NCBI RefSeq assembly: GCF_000222485.1
Contig: NC_015914.1
Coordinates: 3,578,001-3,642,000 of the forward strand
Length of the DNA: 64,000 nucleotides
Source: Cyclobacterium marinum DSM 745
Lineage (GTDB): Bacteria; Bacteroidota; Bacteroidia; Cytophagales; Cyclobacteriaceae
Direction: 5' to 3'
The translations under genes were made by a program, and so were the position numbers. Below, piece by piece: positions 1 through 8,854 of the stretch (positions within the stretch are counted from its first letter, which is position 1; every line of letters starts with the position of its first letter). A model generated the notes under the pieces. That model was not told the DNA's origin. It saw only the letters and a list, made by a program, of their open reading frames with translations, and ran no database searches.

Positions 1-470
1 AAGAATGTTGGTTAGCAGACAATGCTACCCTCACGGGAGATGTGGTAATGGGAGATTATTGTACGGTTTGGTTCAATGCTGTGGTCAGAGGAGATGTACA
101 TTACATTAAGATTGGAGATCATACCAATATTCAAGATGGAGCTGTAATTCACTGTTCTTATCAAAAATCCCCGGTAAATATAGGCTCGGAAGTATCCATT
201 GCTCACAATGCCATCGTACATGGCTGTACAATAAAGGATCGGGTGATGATAGGAATGGGAGCCATCGTTATGGATGATGCAGTGGTCAACGAAGGTGCTG
301 TAATTGCTGCAGGGGCTGTGGTTCTTGCGGGCACTATCGTAGAAAGCAACAGCATTTATGCAGGGATCCCGGCAAAGCGAGTCAAAGAAACAGGAAAGGA
401 AATGAAGGAGGCCATTACAAGAATTGCCTCCAACTATCCTAAGTATGCCAGTTGGTATAAAGACGAATAA
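1..470 (+). CDS. Gamma-class carbonic anhydrase family protein, 5' end cut by the window
   Basis: This is a left-handed beta-helix (hexapeptide repeat) protein of the gamma-carbonic anhydrase family, which hydrates CO2 or acts as a related trimeric scaffold in the cytoplasm. The frame is open from base 3, so the true start lies upstream. A GTG at 42 is in frame, but the sequence before it already matches the family (ADNATLTGDV), so it is not taken as the start. The NAVVRGD motif and the three histidines expected as zinc ligands are present, with codons at 150, 204 and 219. The regular I/V-G-x4 turns continue to a short C-terminal helix ending WYKDE. It ends one base before the stop of the convergent aceK gene. 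Family assignment is firm; whether it is an active anhydrase cannot be told from sequence. Confidence 0.88.
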   Translation, partial: ECWLADNATLTGDVVMGDYCTVWFNAVVRGDVHYIKIGDHTNIQDGAVIHCSYQKSPVNIGSEVSIAHNAIVHGCTIKDRVMIGMGAIVMDDAVVNEGAVIAAGAVVLAGTIVESNSIYAGIPAKRVKETGKEMKEAITRIASNYPKYASWYKDE

Positions 471-471
471 G

Positions 472-2199
472 CTAGACGGTTTCTTCCGGTCTGAATCGCA
501 TGGATTCGGGGTAGGGGAAGGCATGGATCAATTCCCCTTTTTTTAGTTTGGATTGAATGCCGCTCCAATATTCAGGGTCAAACAACTCCGGGTTGTTTTC
601 AATAAAATAGGCCTTTACATCTTGTCTGCCGATCATGAACCGTTTAAAATCTTCCGGAAACACATCATTTTCCTTGATTTCATACCATGGTCTTGAAGCA
701 TATATTTGATCATAGGTTTGAGGTTTTGGCTTGGCGCGGAAATTCATGCAATGCAAAAATTCAATTTCATCATAATCATAAAAAATGACTCTATTTTGCC
801 GTGTTACTCCAAAATTTTTGGTCATCATGTCACCCGGGAAAATATTTGCTTGGGCCATCTGTAAGATGGCTTTGGCATATTCATCAACTGCATGTTTGGC
901 TTCTTCTAGGCTGCAGGTTTCCAAGTAAAGATTTAAGGGTCGCAAACGCCTTTCAATGTACAAGTGTTTGATTACAAGTGTATCTCCCTCAATGGATAAA
1001 AGGGAATTTACATTGGTTTTCAACTCCTTCATCAATAAGGGGTCTATTCTATTTAATGGGAGCCTGAAATTTTCAAATTCATGGGTGTCAGCCATTCTAC
1101 CCACCCTGTCATGTAGCCCCACCAGTTTGTATTTTTCTTTTACTTGTTGCCTGGTCATGTTTTTAGGAGGTTCAAAATGGTCTTTGATAAGCTTAAAAAC
1201 AATGTTTGAAGAAGGAAGGGTGAAAACGGTCATCACCATGCCTTTGATTCCTTCAGCTAAAATAAAATGGTCCTCACTCTGCTCTAGGTGGTTTGTAAAA
1301 TCTTTGTAGAAAGCTGTTTTACCATGTTTATTAAAGCCTATGGCATTGTACAACTCATAGGGGCGTTTGTGTTGGATAACTGATTGGAGAAAATTAACTG
1401 TTTGTGAGGGAATGGCTATTGGGGCCATAAAGTAGGATCTTGTATAACTGAAAATCCCACTCATTATATTGGGATCAAAAATAAGCGTGTCGGCAAATAT
1501 GCCTTTCTCATTATGCAAAAAGGGAATGATAAAAGGCATCCATTTATTACCCAGATAGGTTCTACCTATTAAATATGCTGCTTTATTGCGATAGAACACA
1601 TCCCTCAATACTTGTGTGGTGGTTTCTTTGGTTGCTTTGTACCTGCTTAAAATCACCTTTTTAACACTTTCTACTAAAAAATTGATGTCTTTTTCTTTTT
1701 GATAATAAGGAACGCCAAAGTCAAATTCTTCCAAGATTTTTGTAAAAGCATCATGTAGTTCTACCTGCGCAGGGTAGTTTCTAAATAAAGATTCGTCAAT
1801 GCTATCCATTTCGTTGGTTCCTGACAAATCATAAAACATCAGTGATTCATCAATCAGTTTTCCCGGAAATACTTTTCTAAAAACCGAATTAAAAAATGTA
1901 CCTGCTAGCTCTCTGTCTTCATTTGAAGCGATGGCATGAAAATAACTTTCTCGAATTTTAGCCCAAACTTCCTTGTTGTCCGCCTTCTCATTAAGCAATG
2001 CCTTGCAGGTTGTGATAATAGCTTTGAGTTGGTCTTTATACAAGCGCAATCTTTCTCTGTGGTTGGCATGTAATTGTTGCCAATCTCTATTTTTAAAGTT
2101 TTCAGGAATCCTCAGGGTGATTTGTTTGAAATCACTGATGTAGGTATCATAACCATTCAAAATCGTTTCAACTATGTTACTAATAAGTTCTTTACTCAT
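472..2199 (-). CDS. aceK: Isocitrate dehydrogenase kinase/phosphatase AceK
   Basis: AceK phosphorylates and dephosphorylates isocitrate dehydrogenase and so sets the split between the TCA cycle and the glyoxylate shunt. The protein has 575 residues, close to the 578 of the E. coli enzyme. The C-terminal half is highly conserved: the ATP-loop segment GIKGMVMTVFTLP (about 317-329), VFKLIKD with K336, the HDRVGRMADTHEFENF stretch, PGDMMTKNFG with D457, and FYDYDEIE with D475. These three residues fall at the numbers of the E. coli catalytic residues, so the kinase core looks intact. The N-terminal 300 residues form the regulatory domain and are more diverged. The gene stands alone on the minus strand, with no isocitrate dehydrogenase, isocitrate lyase or malate synthase gene in the window. 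It converges on the carbonic anhydrase gene with a 1-nt gap. Confidence 0.96.
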   Translation of the reverse strand: MSKELISNIVETILNGYDTYISDFKQITLRIPENFKNRDWQQLHANHRERLRLYKDQLKAIITTCKALLNEKADNKEVWAKIRESYFHAIASNEDRELAGTFFNSVFRKVFPGKLIDESLMFYDLSGTNEMDSIDESLFRNYPAQVELHDAFTKILEEFDFGVPYYQKEKDINFLVESVKKVILSRYKATKETTTQVLRDVFYRNKAAYLIGRTYLGNKWMPFIIPFLHNEKGIFADTLIFDPNIMSGIFSYTRSYFMAPIAIPSQTVNFLQSVIQHKRPYELYNAIGFNKHGKTAFYKDFTNHLEQSEDHFILAEGIKGMVMTVFTLPSSNIVFKLIKDHFEPPKNMTRQQVKEKYKLVGLHDRVGRMADTHEFENFRLPLNRIDPLLMKELKTNVNSLLSIEGDTLVIKHLYIERRLRPLNLYLETCSLEEAKHAVDEYAKAILQMAQANIFPGDMMTKNFGVTRQNRVIFYDYDEIEFLHCMNFRAKPKPQTYDQIYASRPWYEIKENDVFPEDFKRFMIGRQDVKAYFIENNPELFDPEYWSGIQSKLKKGELIHAFPYPESMRFRPEETV

Positions 2200-2264
2200 A
2201 ATGGCTGTACCTTTTGGTCAAGGGATTGATTAGAGGGGGATATTAGAATATTATTTTTTTATTG

Positions 2265-2272
2265 CAAAATTA
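2265..2272 (-). promoter_or_regulatory. Possible -7 promoter box for aceK
   Basis: On the minus strand the bases read TAATTTTG, a match to the Bacteroidota -7 consensus TAnnTTTG, 66-73 nt upstream of the aceK start codon. No clear TTTG -33 box was found at the usual distance, so this is a weak call. Confidence 0.3.
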
Positions 2273-2364
2273 TTAACCTTTGGATTTGCAGATTTATTCC
2301 TTAATTTCGTTCGAGTTTATTCTGTTTAGAATAAACACAATAGGTTTAATAGGTTTGATAAGTG

Positions 2365-2397
2365 AAAAAGGCCTGAATAATATTCAGGCCTTTTTTC
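2365..2397. terminator. Bidirectional hairpin terminator just before the Nudix gene
   Basis: The arms GCCTGAAT and ATTCAGGC form a GC-containing stem with a tiny loop. It is flanked by AAAAAG on the left and CTTTTTT on the right, so it is terminator-shaped on both strands. It ends 21 nt before the chosen Nudix start codon. No gene that it would obviously terminate ends here, because aceK reads away from it. It could act as a leader attenuator or insulate the divergent promoters. Confidence 0.65.
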
Positions 2398-2417
2398 AAT
2401 CCAAAAAACACCCGCAT

Positions 2418-3017
2418 ATGGATTTAGGTCACTTGGTAAACAATTTGGTGAAAGTTCTGGAGGGACCTTTGCCCGGTAGGTCAGCGCAAGAGCGAATGGC
2501 TCCTATACCTCTTGAGATGGATCGTTTTGATAAACAACAGATGGTAAATGCCAGAAAAGGCGCTGTGCTGATGTTAATATGCCCTTCCCCGGATCAAAAA
2601 AATATTTTTGTACCTTTTATAAAAAGAGCTACTTATGAAGGGGTGCACAGTGGTCAGATTGCTTTGCCCGGAGGAAAGAAGGAACATACAGATCAAGATT
2701 TAGGTGAAACGGCATTGAGGGAGACAGAGGAAGAAATTGGAGTGGCGAGTGACAGCATTCAAATCATTGGTTCTTTGACTGATCTTTACATTCCTCCTAG
2801 TAATTTTTCTGTAAGGCCTTTTATTGGTTATTCATCAAAATCCCCAACTTTTTTAATTGACAAAAGAGAAGTTGACCGGCTAATTTTATGCAATTTCGAT
2901 GAATTAACAGATGAGGCCATTGTAAAGAAAAAGGGGATGGACTTGGCCGGAGGTCATCGGATCCAGGCGCCCTATTATGAAATTAATCAAGAAGTGGTTT
3001 GGGGGCTACGGCGATGA
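2418..3017 (+). CDS. Nudix hydrolase, CoA pyrophosphatase (NudL/YeaB) type
   Basis: The protein (199 residues from ATG 2418) is a Nudix hydrolase that probably cleaves coenzyme A or another nucleoside diphosphate derivative in the cytoplasm. The Nudix box starts near residue 85 with GGKKEHTD and continues to RETEEEIGV, giving the metal-binding REx2EE core. Just before it, the HSGQIALPGG motif is typical of the CoA-pyrophosphatase subgroup. The frame is open back to 2280, but that stretch contains the terminator hairpin and looks non-coding, so the ATG at 2418 is chosen; the resulting length fits the subgroup. The gene precedes the DUF819 gene by 22 nt and may be cotranscribed with it. Substrate is inferred from motifs only. 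Confidence 0.88.
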   Translation: MDLGHLVNNLVKVLEGPLPGRSAQERMAPIPLEMDRFDKQQMVNARKGAVLMLICPSPDQKNIFVPFIKRATYEGVHSGQIALPGGKKEHTDQDLGETALRETEEEIGVASDSIQIIGSLTDLYIPPSNFSVRPFIGYSSKSPTFLIDKREVDRLILCNFDELTDEAIVKKKGMDLAGGHRIQAPYYEINQEVVWGLRR

Positions 3018-3039
3018 TATTAAGTGAGTTTTTAACGCT

Positions 3040-4308
3040 TTGGAAAGAAATCAAATAAATGTGGAAAGTGCGCTAATTACAAATGATGCAGTAGTTTTTG
3101 GCCTCCTTATGGGAGTACTTGGTTTGGTTTTCTATACCTCTGCAAGTGCCCACCCGGTTTTTAAAGCCATATACCGGGTAGTGCCGGTGGTTTTATTGTG
3201 TTATTTTCTGCCTGCATTGTTCAATACCATAGGTCTAATATCCGGAAATGATTCTCAGTTGTATTTTGTAGCTTCAAGGTATTTATTACCTACTTCTTTG
3301 GTTTTACTAACCTTAAGTATTGATCTCAAAAGCATTGCGAAGTTAGGCCCAAAAGCGCTTATTATGTTTTTGACCGGAACATTTGGTATTGTGATAGGTG
3401 GACCGGTGTCCTTATTTTTAGTAGCTCAGTTTTTCCCTGAAGTATTGGGAGGAACCGGGGCTGATGAAACCTGGAGAGGTCTCGCCACCATTGCCGGGAG
3501 CTGGATAGGAGGAAGTGCCAACCAAACCGCTATGTTGGAGCTATTTGGAGCTAGCCCTATGCTTTTTAGTCAAATGATAGCAGTAGATGTTATTGTTGCG
3601 AATCTATGGATGGCATTTTTGTTGTATTGGGCAGGAAACCCAGGGTTTTTTGATAAAATTTTAAAGGCAGATACTTCGGCCATTACAGCACTGAAGAAGA
3701 AGGTAGAGATCCAACAAAAGAATAACGTTAAAATTCCCAATTTGTCCGATGCCATGACCATCCTAGGTCTCGGTTTTTTTATTACCGGGTGTTCTCATTT
3801 CTTCGGAACCTATTTGGGAGACTTTATTGGTGAAAATTATCCTGAACTGAAACCCTATTCATTGGACTCTAGATTCTTTTGGTTGGTAATTTTAGCTACC
3901 ACAGGAGGTTTGATTTTGTCTTTTACACGGTGGAGAAAATTAGAAAATGTAGGGGCTTCCAGAATGGGTAGTGTTTTGCTTTATGTCCTTGTGGCTACCA
4001 TAGGAATGCAGATGGACCTTGCTGCGGTATTAGACAACCCAGTTTATTTTTTGGTTGGAATTATTTGGATGGGATTTCATATATTGTTTATGCTCATTGT
4101 AGCCTTTATTATTAAGGCCCCATTTTTCTATGTGGCCATAGGTTCTCAGGCCAATGTAGGAGGAGCGGCATCTGCGCCGATAGTTGCCTCTGCTTTTCAT
4201 CCAGCTTTGGCACCGGTAGGCGTTCTTTTGGCTGTATTGGGCTACGGTGTTGGTACCTATGGTGCTTATATATGTGGCATATTGTTGCAATTGGCCTTTG
4301 GAGGATAG
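3040..4308 (+). CDS. DUF819 family integral membrane protein (YjcL-like)
   Basis: This 422-residue protein is almost entirely hydrophobic, with about ten to twelve predicted transmembrane segments in the inner membrane. It matches the DUF819/YjcL family, including the glycine-rich segments around GSWIGGSANQTAML (about residue 150) and SQANVGGAASAPIVAS near the C-terminus. These two GxxN-type repeats suggest an inverted-repeat transporter fold, but no substrate is established for the family. No ATG fits: a stop lies in frame at 3025, so translation probably begins at TTG 3040 or GTG 3061. It follows the Nudix gene closely and is followed after 2 nt by the ferredoxin gene, so these three genes may form an operon. 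Confidence 0.85.
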   Translation: MERNQINVESALITNDAVVFGLLMGVLGLVFYTSASAHPVFKAIYRVVPVVLLCYFLPALFNTIGLISGNDSQLYFVASRYLLPTSLVLLTLSIDLKSIAKLGPKALIMFLTGTFGIVIGGPVSLFLVAQFFPEVLGGTGADETWRGLATIAGSWIGGSANQTAMLELFGASPMLFSQMIAVDVIVANLWMAFLLYWAGNPGFFDKILKADTSAITALKKKVEIQQKNNVKIPNLSDAMTILGLGFFITGCSHFFGTYLGDFIGENYPELKPYSLDSRFFWLVILATTGGLILSFTRWRKLENVGASRMGSVLLYVLVATIGMQMDLAAVLDNPVYFLVGIIWMGFHILFMLIVAFIIKAPFFYVAIGSQANVGGAASAPIVASAFHPALAPVGVLLAVLGYGVGTYGAYICGILLQLAFGG

Positions 4309-4310
4309 CT

Positions 4311-4559
4311 ATGAAACCCAGGAGAAAATACATTTTTATTTGTAACGGAAAGGATTGTAAAAAGAATGATAGCAAATCCTTTTCCTCATCCCTCAAACAA
4401 GCAGTGAGTATAGCGCCTTTAAAAGGTAATTTTAAATTGGTTAAGACAAAGTGTATGGATTGTTGTAAATCAGGTCCAATAGCTGTATATAATAATCAAC
4501 TGGTGAAAAAAGGAGATACTGATAAATTAATCCAATTTCTTATGAAAGACCTTTTATAA
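4311..4559 (+). CDS. Thioredoxin-like [2Fe-2S] ferredoxin
   Basis: The 82-residue protein resembles small (2Fe-2S) ferredoxins with a thioredoxin-like fold, which carry electrons in the cytoplasm. Cysteines at positions 11 and 16 (ICNGKDC) and 48, 51 and 52 (KCMDCCKSGP) fit the C-x4-C ... C-x3-C cluster pattern of that family. The ATG at 4311 is chosen because GAGGA lies just upstream (4301-4305); the frame extends to 4272 but that part overlaps the DUF819 gene. The partner enzyme is unknown. It ends the small gene run that starts with the Nudix hydrolase; about 260 AT-rich bases without a clear signal separate it from the sensor kinase gene. Confidence 0.82.
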   Translation: MKPRRKYIFICNGKDCKKNDSKSFSSSLKQAVSIAPLKGNFKLVKTKCMDCCKSGPIAVYNNQLVKKGDTDKLIQFLMKDLL

Positions 4560-4822
4560 CAAGAATATACAATTAATTAAATATATTCGGGAAAGTGTAT
4601 TATTTATGACTTGACTACTTTTTACGGTGTATTTATAAATTATTGCATTTATTTTTGCATATTTATTTTTTAGTAGTCATTAGGGGCTTTGTTTTTATTA
4701 TTCAAAATTGTTAGAGATTTGAATATTGTTAGTAACTTATAGGATTAAACCTATGGAACCCAATACCTAGTGTTCTCAGTTTTTAATTTAGCATTGTGAC
4801 AGGTTAATACCTGATTTTAATC

Positions 4823-7800
4823 ATGGAAAAAGAGTTTTATAAAAATCTCTTTCAAGGCAATGAAAAGAGCCTTGATTTATTTTTGGTATTTGATAACAGC
4901 CAAGTGATATTTTCGAGTGGTAATTGGCAAGGGCGATTATCTGAGGAAGCATCATGGGAAAATTATTTATCAAATTTTAAAGGGTTGGTTATCGATATTA
5001 ATTCATTCTTTAATGATTCATCCCAAACTCATTTCCGTAGCCTTTCTAATTACGATCAAAAATTGGGACTTCAAATTTGGGTGGAAGGAAAGGTTGTGGA
5101 AGGTAAGGGTAAGATCTGCGTAGCTAATGGTAAATATATAGAAGGAGTTTCTTTTCTATCAAGCGAATTATTATTAGATAATGAGCAAAGTATTTCTTTA
5201 GGACAGGAAGATGTTACAGCCTTTTTAAAGGGTAAGTTGGAATTTGATCAGCAGGTTAATGAAGTCTCTGCTGCATTTTTAAATGCTTCAGAGGATGAAT
5301 GGGACAAGGTTTTCCTTAAAGCTTTGGCAATGGTGGTCAAATTTCAAGGTGCAGATGTGGGTAATTTTTTTTATGTCAACCATGAGTTGGAGCAACTGGA
5401 ATGTTTTTTTGAATACAAGGCAAACCCTGATGCCGGATTACTTAAAATAAACCAAACCATATCCATTGTAGGGCAGAAGTCTTTTTTAAGCCATTTAAAA
5501 AGTGCCGGATTTATTGCTGTGGGTGACCTGAAAAAATCAATTTACAAGGATTCTTTTGAGGCTTTAATCGCGGAGAAATTTGGTTTTACAGCTTATATCA
5601 TTGTTCCTATTTTTGCAGATAACAATCTATTGGGTTTATTTACTTTAAGTAGTGCTAAGGCCCAACCCAACTGGACGCCTAATCATAAGAATAGATTTGG
5701 AATCAGGCAATTGGCTGATGTATTTGGAGCTGCAGTAATCAATCGATCTACAAAATCCAAGCTGTTCAGAAATGAGAAATTACTGAGCTCTACAGAGGTA
5801 TTGGCCAAATCAGGTTCCTGGAGATTGCAGAATACCGGAAGGAAGATTTTTCTTTCAAAGGGTATCAATCGAATATTTGACTTGGACCCATCTTTGGATG
5901 TTTTAGAGGTAGGTGAATTATTATCACTTATATCGTCTCCGGATAGGGAGCGTGTCAAAGCTAAAGTCCAGGAAGCATTGGCTCATAGAAAATCTGTTTC
6001 CGGTGAATTTGTCTTCACCAACCCCAACGGGAAGGAAAAACACATTTCATATCTTATTCAAATAAATCAACTCACTGCTAAAAGTAACTTAGAGGTTTTT
6101 GGTTATTGTAATGACATAACCGAGAAAAAAACTGTTGAGCGCAGACTTTTATTCGAATCTCAGATTCTCGCTCAGGTAAATGAACCAATTTATGTTACTG
6201 ACCTTAGTTTGAATGTGGTTTATATGAATGAGGTGGCAATTTTTGAAGGAGAGCCCACTCAAAATGGTCAGGGTGGAAAGATTAGCGATTTTTTCAAAAT
6301 CACCAATGATCCAAATATCTCATTCCAACAATTAATTGAAATTGCATCGGAATCAGGGATATGTGTGGAAGAACTTCAGATATTAGATAATTCAGGGAAG
6401 GTTCAACCCTATGAAGTTTCTGTCAAACCCATTCAGAATGCAGAAATAGAAAAAATTGGCTATTCTTTTCTGATGAGGAACCTTACTACCAAGATTCAGC
6501 GTGAGGAAATGGCAAAAAAAGCCAAGCTTATTATTGAGAATAGTCCTGCCGTACTGTTTGAAGTTGAGCCGAATGAAGGATTCAAAATCTCTTATATTAC
6601 AGAAAACATTAATCAGTTTGGATACCTTGCCGAAAATTTAGTTGAGGAAGCCCAAAGTCTAAAAGATTTTATTCATCCTGAAGATCATTGCACTTTTGAA
6701 AAAGAACTTTTACAAGGAGAAAGGACCCAATACAGCAGAGAGTATAGGTTTTTAACAGCAGATGGGGATTATAAATGGGTGGAGGATAAAATTCGCCCTA
6801 AATTTGATGCTGAAGGAAATGTGGTGCTATATGAAGGTTTATTTCATGATGTTAGCGATAGAAGAAAGGACAGGCTTGAAATTGAGAAAATTCAGGACAG
6901 GTACCGAGTTCTGGCCTCCAATATTCCATTCACCAATGTGTTTTTAATCGACAAGAGCTTAAGGTACTTGGTGGCTGAAGGATTGAACTTCGACAACTGG
7001 GGTTTCGATAAGTCTTACTTTGAAGGTAGAAAAATTTCGGAAGTACATACCGTAACGCGCAAAGTGGTGGAACCATTGGTTACGAATGCAGTAGAGAAGA
7101 AAAAAACGCTTTCTGATACTTTAAACTATCTGGGGAGGATTTATGAATTGACTGCCAAGCCGATCTTTAAAGATGACCATTTGGAATACATTTTAGGGAT
7201 CGTTAGAGATATTACAGAGGAATATGTAGCCAAAAAGGAACTGAAAAAAAGTGAAATTAAGTACAGAAGCCTAGTAGAGGAGTCTACTGAAATCATTTTT
7301 TCTATTACAGCCCAATTGGAATTAAGTTACGTTTCTCCCAATATCAAGCAGTTTTTAGGGTATGAGACTTATGAATTTACAAGCGGAGACTTTACTGATT
7401 ACCTTCACCCTGAAGATGCACAAGTATTACAAAATGGTAACGTAAGTTCTATCAATTATTTTAAAGAACATCCGATATTCGAGTTTAGACTTAGGCATAG
7501 GAAAGGGCATTATCGGATTTTTAGCTCAAGCGGTAAAGTTATAAGAGACGAAAAGAATGAAATCCGGTATTATACAGGGATAGCCAGAGACATTACCAAA
7601 TTAAAAGAGACGCAGAAAGAACTGTACAAAGCAAAAGAAAGAGCAGAAGCAGCCTTGAATGCTAAAAGTCAATTTTTGTCCGTGATGAGTCATGAGATAA
7701 GGACACCAATGAACGCGGTAATAGGGCTTTCCCATCTTCTGATAGAAGACAATCCAAGGGAGGACCAATTGGAAAATTTGCGTACTTTACAATTTTCAGC

Positions 7801-8776
7801 GGAAAACCTTCTGGGCCTTATTAATGATATCTTGGACTTCAACAAGATTGATTCCGGAAAACTGATTTTGGAACGGGTACCTTTTGAACCAAAAAATCTA
7901 ATCAATAGGATTATTCATTCTTACAGTTACCAAATCAGGGATAAAGCCTTGGAAATTATCTATGAGCCGGATTTTTCTATTCCCAATACACTTGTAGGAG
8001 ACCCTGTACGAATTGCCCAGATCCTAAATAACCTGATTAGCAATGCGATTAAATTTACAGACAAAGGGTTTATTAAAATTATACTCGAACTTGTCAATAA
8101 AGAAAGTGACCATGTTAACATTCGATTTACTGTAAAAGATTCAGGAATAGGAGTTGCCCCGAGTAAGGTGGATAGTATTTTTGATGCTTTTACACAGGCA
8201 AGTTCAGATACAACAAGAAAGTATGGAGGTACAGGTTTAGGTCTGGCTATTGTAAAAAAGCTTACCAAGCTATTTGGTACAGAAATTCACTTGGAATCCA
8301 AGTTGGGTGAAGGTTCTACCTTCTGGTTTGATATACGGTTTAAGGTACAACAGGAGTCCATGCGAAAGTCTAAGGCCAAGAAAGTGGTAAAAGACGACCA
8401 CCTTGGAGACAAAAGGATTCTAGTGGCTGAAGACAATCTCGTGAACCAAGTCTTACTTAGAAAATACCTTTCCAAATGGGGAGTGGGTGAAATAAAATTT
8501 GCTGACAACGGAAAAATAGCATTGGATCTATTTGTCAAAAATGATTTCGACTTGGTTCTTCTTGATTTGCAAATGCCTGAAATGGACGGGTTTGAGGTGG
8601 CAAAAATTATCCGTAAGCTAGACTTGGTAGCGAAAAGAAACGTGCCAATTATAGCACTAACAGCCTCCTCCTTGCTTGAAGTAAAAGACCAGCTTGAAGC
8701 TTCCGGGATGGACGATTACGTTTCCAAACCATTCACCCCTGAGAATTTATATGGTAAAATAATCAACTATCTCTGA
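4823..8776 (+). CDS. Multi-PAS hybrid sensor histidine kinase with GAF and receiver domains
   Basis: The protein (1317 residues) is a hybrid two-component sensor. From the N-terminus it shows a GAF-like region (about 150-300), then about five PAS/PAC units (roughly 320-435, 445-560, 565-685, 690-805, 815-935) with typical endings such as DITEKK, DVSDRRK and RDITK. A HisKA dimerisation domain follows with MSHEIRTPMN, phospho-acceptor H957, then a HATPase domain with N1074 in the N-box and the GGTGLGLAI G-box. The C-terminal receiver domain carries the phospho-acceptor D1248 in LLDLQMPEMDG. No transmembrane segment or signal peptide is visible, so it probably senses cytoplasmic signals. There is no DNA-binding domain and no response regulator next door, so its partner is unknown. 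The gene stands alone. Confidence 0.95.
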   Translation: MEKEFYKNLFQGNEKSLDLFLVFDNSQVIFSSGNWQGRLSEEASWENYLSNFKGLVIDINSFFNDSSQTHFRSLSNYDQKLGLQIWVEGKVVEGKGKICVANGKYIEGVSFLSSELLLDNEQSISLGQEDVTAFLKGKLEFDQQVNEVSAAFLNASEDEWDKVFLKALAMVVKFQGADVGNFFYVNHELEQLECFFEYKANPDAGLLKINQTISIVGQKSFLSHLKSAGFIAVGDLKKSIYKDSFEALIAEKFGFTAYIIVPIFADNNLLGLFTLSSAKAQPNWTPNHKNRFGIRQLADVFGAAVINRSTKSKLFRNEKLLSSTEVLAKSGSWRLQNTGRKIFLSKGINRIFDLDPSLDVLEVGELLSLISSPDRERVKAKVQEALAHRKSVSGEFVFTNPNGKEKHISYLIQINQLTAKSNLEVFGYCNDITEKKTVERRLLFESQILAQVNEPIYVTDLSLNVVYMNEVAIFEGEPTQNGQGGKISDFFKITNDPNISFQQLIEIASESGICVEELQILDNSGKVQPYEVSVKPIQNAEIEKIGYSFLMRNLTTKIQREEMAKKAKLIIENSPAVLFEVEPNEGFKISYITENINQFGYLAENLVEEAQSLKDFIHPEDHCTFEKELLQGERTQYSREYRFLTADGDYKWVEDKIRPKFDAEGNVVLYEGLFHDVSDRRKDRLEIEKIQDRYRVLASNIPFTNVFLIDKSLRYLVAEGLNFDNWGFDKSYFEGRKISEVHTVTRKVVEPLVTNAVEKKKTLSDTLNYLGRIYELTAKPIFKDDHLEYILGIVRDITEEYVAKKELKKSEIKYRSLVEESTEIIFSITAQLELSYVSPNIKQFLGYETYEFTSGDFTDYLHPEDAQVLQNGNVSSINYFKEHPIFEFRLRHRKGHYRIFSSSGKVIRDEKNEIRYYTGIARDITKLKETQKELYKAKERAEAALNAKSQFLSVMSHEIRTPMNAVIGLSHLLIEDNPREDQLENLRTLQFSAENLLGLINDILDFNKIDSGKLILERVPFEPKNLINRIIHSYSYQIRDKALEIIYEPDFSIPNTLVGDPVRIAQILNNLISNAIKFTDKGFIKIILELVNKESDHVNIRFTVKDSGIGVAPSKVDSIFDAFTQASSDTTRKYGGTGLGLAIVKKLTKLFGTEIHLESKLGEGSTFWFDIRFKVQQESMRKSKAKKVVKDDHLGDKRILVAEDNLVNQVLLRKYLSKWGVGEIKFADNGKIALDLFVKNDFDLVLLDLQMPEMDGFEVAKIIRKLDLVAKRNVPIIALTASSLLEVKDQLEASGMDDYVSKPFTPENLYGKIINYL

Positions 8777-8829
8777 TTTTGTATGGATTTTTATGGTTAA
8801 ACGGTAGCAAGATTCCCCGGCTAAAATTA

Positions 8830-8837
8830 TATCTTTG
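8830..8837 (+). promoter_or_regulatory. Possible -7 box for the exported protein gene
   Basis: TATCTTTG matches the Bacteroidota -7 consensus TAnnTTTG and lies 18 nt before the start codon at 8855. A matching -33 box is not evident. Confidence 0.4.
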
Positions 8838-8854
8838 CATCTTTAAATAGCCCT

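Noticed and set aside
2280..2417. Upstream extension of the Nudix frame
   Set aside because: It would read through the terminator hairpin and start at a non-ATG codon; the ATG at 2418 gives the usual family length.
4604..4678. Inverted repeat TGACTACT...AGTAGTCA before the sensor kinase gene
   Set aside because: Only 8 bp with a loop of over 50 bases in AT-rich DNA; no supporting signal.
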